Shown here piece after piece: positions 58,440 to 64,000 of a DNA stretch of 64,000 bases; position 1 is the first letter of the stretch, and each line of letters opens with the position of its first letter. Source of the stretch: Malaya genurostris (Eukaryota > Arthropoda > Insecta > Diptera > Culicidae); contig NC_080570.1 of the NCBI RefSeq assembly GCF_030247185.1, positions 7,103,161-7,167,160 on the forward strand, given 5' to 3'. Below the pieces are notes generated by a model. The model made no database searches and was not told where the DNA came from. It worked only from the letters and a program-made list of their open reading frames with translations. Both the position numbers and the translations under genes were made by a program.

Positions 58440-58828
58440 GCTGGTCCCACGACGTCTGCTTGCATCCAACGCACAAGAAGAAATGACCGAATTTCGACCA
58501 CGTTTCCTCTTTTATACGCAGTCAGTTGAAGATATGTGCCTGACTACCTCAAAATCGTCGTCCTTGCGCGAAAAAGCCAAGCAAAAATAAAAAGTTTTCC
58601 GCGTTGTTTTCAAAGTTTGAGAAAACTTAATATTTGAGTTGTTTCTGGTTATCTCACACTGTTCAAAATATTATCCTAAATTCCTGATCATATTTTTGAT
58701 GAAATGGTGAAAGAATTATGTTGCTGCCTTTAATACAAGTCGAGATATTCACGATTAAGTTCTGCCCATTCTTCCATATGGCTAATTTTGAAAAGGCACC
58801 CCATAGTAAAGTAAGTCGTATTCACGAC
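58440..58828 (-). promoter_or_regulatory. Control module, copy 3 (TATA + Inr + DPE)
   Basis: TATAAAAG at 58509-58516, Inr TCATTT with +1 at 58484, DPE AGACGT at 58452-58457. It points leftward into the 183-bp array. The ATG at 58463-58465 opens a 54-codon frame (MQADVVGPAASESRPF...) that runs into the first satellite unit and stops. The spacing is base-for-base the same as in modules 1 and 2. The upstream end coincides with the insertion junction. Confidence 0.7.
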
Positions 58829-58992
58829 AAAATAGCCATTTCAACAAATATTTTATTATTATTAAGAGAATTAGAATTATACAATCTAAATTAGCAAAAG
58901 TGAGATTTTTTTGGTTGTCTCAAAAAATAACTAACTAAAATCAGAAAATCAACTAATTTTTTCGCCAAAATGCTAATTTCGGTCTTTCCGTG
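58829..58992 (+). mobile_element. AACTAA-family TIR element, copy E, right part
   Basis: Resumes at AAAATAGCCATTTCAAC in register with copy B and ends CTAATTTCGGTCTTTCCGTG, followed by the TA duplication. Confidence 0.92.
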
Positions 58993-61552
58993 TAGCTAGC
59001 AGATTAGCGTGTAGCAAAGATCATAATTCGTCCACTAAGACAAAGCCATGCCCATCTCCAATGCACTGTAGATCTTCTGGGAATTAGATTTCTAGTTAGA
59101 TACATCCATCTCTTACAAAGTGCAAATAATTTGGTGTAACAATTAAGTTGAAAAAACAACTGGATTTCTATAATTTAGATTTCCGAACAGAAACACGATG
59201 TCAAGAACACTTCTACTAGTGCCGGCATCTTCATAACAGCGAATTCCACTTCTATTTACTGACAATTTCTACAATCCAAGCCACTTCGGTCGCAATTCTG
59301 GAAATTATTTTACCCCGAAGGACGTGACAAATGCATTCCAATTCCACGTTCCCGGACTAAAAGATGACAACTCACCCGTCTTACGACAAACGATTCCCAT
59401 CAGTCGAGTTTCCACGGACGACAGCAAAAGCTGGAAGGTGGGCCCGCCGATTGCGAGGACGTCAGTGTTCCCTGTCAGTGCTACCCACTGACGGAACCGG
59501 AATCTGCCGGAGAAAGGACTCCCGCAGGTGTTTTGTTTATTGAATTTGTTTTATGTTCAAAATTAAATTTTCCATCCCCATGGCAACTGTCAACGTGTCG
59601 CCCCGCCGCCTGCAGGTTGATTGAAGGAGCCGTGTGTGACTGCGAGAAGACGGAATTATGAAGTCGAGTTTATTTTAACCATAGGAAACCATGGAAAAGA
59701 AGGGAAGGAGGTCGACGGGTTCCGATTGAATCCGCACGAACGATGCTTTTGCAGCAGTGCGGTGGTGATGAATGCAAGTGATTCGAACGGGGAGTTGAAT
59801 GCGTTCGAGAATCTCCTTCCGCTTTGCGGTTCAAGAGTCACTAAATTTAACCTGCATGTCGAGGATTTATGCTACGGGACAGAATGACACAACTTGAGGA
59901 ACTACCTACCTACCGATTTTACCGAAATCTAAACCAGAGAGAAAAGGCTTTTCTCGAACATGACGTGTGCGAAGAGTGGAAGAACACCCACCGGGCGTTC
60001 GTTCTGTGCTAGTATCAACGATGTCATTCGTTTTGGAAATTTAATTTATTGCTTCCCCGTACGGATCAACCCCTTCTTCTTCTTCTTCTTCTTGACGTCA
60101 CCGGCGGCTGTGGTGTGCGAGCGAACTAGCAATTCGTCTGTACAAACACAACTGGTGTTTCTGATGACTGAGAAGAATAGGATTAACCAAGCGAGAAGCG
60201 GTCGGAATTCGTCATTCCGCTGGTATAGGCTATTAAATAACAAGCACATTTGGTGAACAAAGCGTTTGTTTACAGATTGCGCTTGAATGTGCTACGGCAG
60301 GACAAACCGAACAGGCTCTGCACATTCGAGGAATTCGATTCAATCGATACAGAGATTCGACTATTTATGAGAAATTCCATTTTCCATCCGAAGACAAACG
60401 TTGTTTGTGTTGTTGCCAAGATTAAAAAGAGATCAGATTCGTCTCCCCGGAACCAATAACTGTAATGCTGTTTCTGCTATTGTTAGTGACTTATGCAGGA
60501 TTTCGTTTGCTTCACATAAACGTATGAAGGATCACATTTTGCCTAGCCGTTTTAAACACGTTAAAGGTATTCAATTTTCGGCAAGAAACTGGCGAAGTCT
60601 GGTCGATGGTGCGCCTATACAAATTCAGTATCAAAGTTGTCAATTAATTAAAAAAAAACGTAATTTATGATTTTTCCTCCTTTCAGTGCTATCAGGATTT
60701 TAAAACTATTGCAATATTTGAAATTTCTGGGTGAAATGCGATGAAAATCCTCTGAAGAAACTTTAATTTTTACAATTTTTTTTCAATGAACCATTTATTT
60801 TGAATCAATGGATGGTACTCAATCAAACACTCGTCCTAAAAAACATCAAGCAATTGTAATATTCAACGAAATACAAAAAAATTCGTGCAATATGAAAAAT
60901 TTTGGTGGTGGTGAACTAAATTATGTGTTCATAAAATTACAGCAACTAACCTGTCATATTCCGTTGCGCAGTATTCATGTTGCTTCATTTAACCGACAAA
61001 TATCGATAAAAACTAACACTTCATAATAAACATAGCAATTAGAATGATATTCACTTTATTACAATATTGCTTAAATTAAAACACTTTCCAAACCTCAGCA
61101 AAAAACACCGGCTCTGCTACATGCAAGTAAACATCGCTTGCTTTGATCACACTGCCGCTTTACTGAGGTTTCACTTTTCAAAAGAAAAACTCTTCTTCCT
61201 TCAAACCAGAAAAACAATATTATAACCACTATTTTGCAACGGATTTTTTCAGCAATTAGCCTGAAATTTCGCTAATCAATAGCATCACCAACCACAGCAA
61301 ATGTCTGTATCAGCCATTTTATTTTTCTTCAACATCACGCGAAACGCACGAGAACCGATCGGATTGTGTCGATTTCCAGGGGGGGGGGGGGGAAACGGTA
61401 CCGCCGAACCGCATTGCACTTAACTTTCCGATACATTGGCCATCACTTAATCGAATTCTTTTTAATTTCAGGTTTAATTACATAGTAAAAACTTACGAAA
61501 TGCACCGACGACGACGCAAACAATAGTTACTAGTAAACGGACGTCCGGCCGG
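58993..61552. other. Unannotated DNA
   Basis: Contains a TTC run at 60073-60093 and 14 consecutive G at 61379-61392. Short plus-strand frames at 60401-60670 and 60808-61026 lack recognisable domains, though the second is followed by AATAAA. No exon can be supported. Confidence 0.4.
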
Positions 61553-61560
61553 ATTTGAAC

Positions 61561-61988
61561 TAGAGATGGGCAATTCGCTCCTGAGCTGTTCCAGTGAATC
61601 GAATCATTGAAGTGAGCTGACAGCTCACAGCTCTTTTTAAAAGAACCGCAGCTCACCAGCTCACTCATTTGCTACCCAGTTCACTGCATTATGACGCAGG
61701 GAACACGCTACGAGCTGATCGGATCTTCGGCTCTTTAAGAGATTCAATTTAGTCGACATCAATTGAAGATAAATTATTTCGCATGGCATTCATTGCATCA
61801 TTGCAAATCAATGATTCAATTTCGATCATGCATTTGAAAAAAAACCGGTGCATAAGAAAAACGGCGCACAAAATGAACCTTAAGTTCAAAATAAAAGAGC
61901 TGATGAGCTGATACATCGAATCGGTTCACTTTGGTGAGCTGATCGGTTCGGAGCTGTTCACCAAAATGAGCTGTTTTGCACGCCTCTA
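61561..61988. mobile_element. hAT-type MITE
   Basis: 428 bp, from TAGAGATGGGCAATTC to TTGCACGCCTCTA, inverted ends of the hAT TAGAG(G)TGGGCA type. The 8-bp target duplication ATTTGAAC is perfect at 61553-61560 and 61989-61996. The interior is rich in GAGCTGA words and holds no transposase. Confidence 0.9.
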
Positions 61989-61996
61989 ATTTGAAC

Positions 61997-63669
61997 TGTG
62001 CAAAAATCGAAAGATCTTGAATTGAATCGATGGCACAAACACCATCAAAAGGTACCGTTATAAATGACCGTTTCGACTGAGTTGCTGGCGGCAGCGAAGC
62101 CAGACGTTAGTAGTACCATTTCCGTAGATTGATTTTTCTCGAAAACTCTCTTGGTGGAAAGCTTTTTTTTTTTGCTCGCCAGACAAGACTAGTTCCCGTA
62201 GCTCTCCGTTGATAAATTCAAATTTTCGTAGAAAAAATCCAATTTTTGTAGATTTTGTCTTCGGATTCGTAGGTCCGTAGCACGACGTAAAATACACTGG
62301 TGGCGTGATAAGACAGTTTTGGTTGTGTTGGTAATTTTCTCACGAAATTAAGTATGGCGCGCCGGGATTCAAGCATGTAAACATAAACAAACGACCATTT
62401 CAGATCGGGATTTCACTTCTAAGTTACTCCAGTTGTCGCGCAGCCTGGCGAATCTTTGGCACTAATTGAAAATCTGAACATTTTTTCTTAAAGGGCTTGC
62501 AAGGTAACGTCGAAATATAGAAAATTTTACACACATTCGATTCTGTTCATTTCGTTGGAGGAAGGATTTGGCGGATCGCACTGTGGTATCTATTACAGTT
62601 ATTATAGATAATGGAGTGATTGTGCTGTGGGTGACATTTCAAATGCAGGTGATGAAAACGATTGAAACATCCCGGAACAAAACACAGCATTTCACTGTCA
62701 ATATTTTCGCAAACAGAACCAACTCAAAATATTTTCATAAAAGCAACTCCCGGAACGTCATTTGTTTATGTTTTTTCTTCTTCACGTCTCTCTGTTATTT
62801 CAAAATAAAATGACAACCGCACTAACACATAGAAAAACGTGATCACGAGGGTATTTTACATCGTGCGATTCTAGAATAATAATACACTGAGAAAAATATT
62901 ATTCATATTTATTTCTTCATGTTGCTGTTATATTTCTATGTTCTGTGGGCAATCTAACGTTGTGCTTCAATATTAGATTGATCTTATATTCAAATAAGAT
63001 TTATCTTATATCAATTTATTTGCCAAAATAAGAGTACAAAGGAATTTCGACTTAAACAACGATTAATCAATTAATTTCACTAGCATGTTTTCAAGTAGAA
63101 AGATTATATTCGTATTATAAAATTCATTTTCTATATTTATCACTTTGTCAGAAGATTTCTAAAAGAAGCTGCAGACATCATTTGGTCGCAGGCTTCTTTA
63201 AATCAACATTCGTCAAAATTAACATTCGTCAAAATCTCGTGCTCCATTCTTTACAGTGAACTTGTGTCCGTAAACTTTTTTTCGAGAATACAAACTTTGT
63301 TTACCCCTATCATGATTTTCAAATGACTTAATTAGAGGCGTACTTTATAAAATGTCACTTAAAATACTGTACCGATTCGCAAATGTAACCAAATATACGA
63401 CATTGAGTTAAGTTACAGCTTTTAGAAACCATTTAATTCATTCCTCTAGCATTCGAAATAACAGGAAACATTCAAACAATCCGGTACTGATTCTGGAACT
63501 CAATATTAACCGCCACAGCTTGTTCAAAACACGAAATGAGATTTTTTCACATTTCTGAATCAACAGTTCGCGTACAAGATTCTGAAATAATACCGATGAA
63601 TAAAATTGTAGTAACCAGAAGTAAGTCACATTCGTCATCATTTTACTCAATCAAATGAAGACAAACACG
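61997..63669. other. Unannotated DNA
   Basis: No transposon ends or supported genes seen. Confidence 0.4.
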
Positions 63670-63898
63670 AGAAAAGGTCCTAAGTGCAAATGACAGTTTC
63701 TCTTTGTTTACTTTCTCTTTCGAGTATTACGGTCCAATCAGCAATCTTCCCATCTAACACTTCGCATAGTATAATAGCAAAAACCATCAACTTTCGATAT
63801 GCACTGTAGAATTTGTTCTAAATTACTGGAATTTGCTGTAATAATTGAAAGAGAAAGTAAACCAAGAGAAACTGTCATTTGCACTTGGGACCTTTTCT
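63670..63898. mobile_element. 229-bp TIR MITE
   Basis: Inverted arms of about 53 bp, AGAAAAGGTCCTAAGTGCAA... at 63670-63723 and its inverse at 63846-63898, with few mismatches. The core is non-coding. The target duplication is not clear. Confidence 0.85.
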
Positions 63899-64000
63899 AA
63901 TGTTCATCGAGAAATAATGAAACTTTCTAGATGGCCCACACGATAAAATTAGTTAGAAAACGGTTTAATCGTTTCAAACAATTGTTAGAGGGATTGGGAT
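63899..64000. other. Window end, nothing recognised
   Basis: Short AT-rich tail without a feature. Confidence 0.4.

Larger units (their letters stand above)
52386..58828 (-). mobile_element. 6.44-kb insert with two promoter-satellite cassettes
   Basis: The insert sits exactly in an A run of AACTAA copy E, and the interrupted sequence resumes in register at 58829-58833. The left end begins GGCGGGTGGGTAATGTC. GTCGTGAATACGA lies 33 bp inside it, and its inverse CGTATTCACGAC forms the right end. From right to left (the minus-strand reading direction) it holds control module 3, the 183-bp array, a histone-type hairpin, a TATA/Inr start with a small ORF, an AAT microsatellite, control module 2 and the 545-bp array. 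No transposase or reverse transcriptase was found, so it is non-autonomous or was inserted by another route. The AAAA at the right junction could be a target duplication, but the A run makes this ambiguous. Confidence 0.75.

Noticed and set aside
57009..58476. A repetitive protein gene on the minus strand of the 183-bp array
   Set aside because: The open frame is close to chance for a 61-codon period, is broken three times, and lacks an ATG at its upstream end; the ATG near the Inr is in another frame.
55240..58828. Control modules 2 and 3 as the two LTRs of one retrotransposon
   Set aside because: They are direct repeats 3.2 kb apart and the upstream end starts TGTCG, but there is no primer-binding site, polypurine tract, gag-pol or CA end. 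Homology stops just past the DPE, and a third copy exists alone at 2231.
1..64000. CRISPR arrays, operons or prophage
   Set aside because: The tandem repeats have no spacers and the sequence is clearly eukaryotic.

Overview
This is an insect nuclear genome window, most likely from a mosquito (Culicidae). Three things point there, all judged from memory because no search could be run: two copies of a DD37E Tc1/mariner transposase (the ITmD37E group first described in mosquitoes); dispersed repeats with GCCTTTCTC...GAGAAAGGC edges and the CCACTAGGTGGATTAAGAAG tail common in mosquito genomes; and an AT-rich, intron-like or intergenic background with microsatellites. I see no bacterial features (operons, Shine-Dalgarno sites, CRISPR) and no conserved host exon that I can name. 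Most long open frames are transposase, satellite, or chance.

Layout. 1-2230: unannotated, with a TG microsatellite. 2231-5871: a nest made of a promoter module, a terminal-inverted-repeat (TIR) element of the AACTAA family (copy A), a degenerate short-repeat tract, a helix-turn-helix relic and a nearly intact Himar1-like (irritans-type) mariner. 5872-17329: mostly unique DNA with three copies of the mosquito GCCTTTCTC repeat family. 17330-20866: AACTAA copies B and C, facing each other. 21600-24620: a mariner graveyard, including six scattered fragments around one catalytic Asp. 27346-27761: a plausible small two-exon gene. 28180-29747 and 33205-34323: ITmD37E elements and relics. 34330-35527: another mosquito repeat with a large hairpin. 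39433-44737: two decayed mariners, a structured inverted-repeat element and a LINE reverse-transcriptase fragment. 45111-47483: a hairpin element and an almost perfect 177-bp direct repeat. 49456-58992: AACTAA copies D and E, E being split by a 6.44-kb insert. 61561-61988 and 63670-63898: a hAT-type MITE with an 8-bp target duplication and a second TIR MITE.

The most unusual part is 52386-58828 together with its relative at 2231-2685. One control module occurs three times. Each copy has a TATA box, an Inr and a DPE at identical spacing, and each faces a different tandem-repeat body: a degenerate GAATTC-type tract (+ strand), five 545-bp units (- strand), and about seven and a half 183-bp units (- strand). 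The 183-bp array is followed on its sense strand by a 16-nt stem-loop of replication-dependent histone type, with an AAAGAA purine box 14 nt further on. Each 545-bp unit carries a similar hairpin. The arrangement looks like satellite arrays built as RNA polymerase II transcription units, possibly with non-polyadenylated 3' ends. A further TATA/Inr start lies between the two arrays and leads into a short basic ORF with a good splice donor and acceptor. The function is unknown; I report the architecture as the main candidate for an undescribed system.

The families have cut into each other. AACTAA copy A interrupts cassette 1, and the cassette 2/3 block interrupts AACTAA copy E, so both were mobile over overlapping periods. 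The mariners share near-identical ends and protein, which suggests fairly recent activity.
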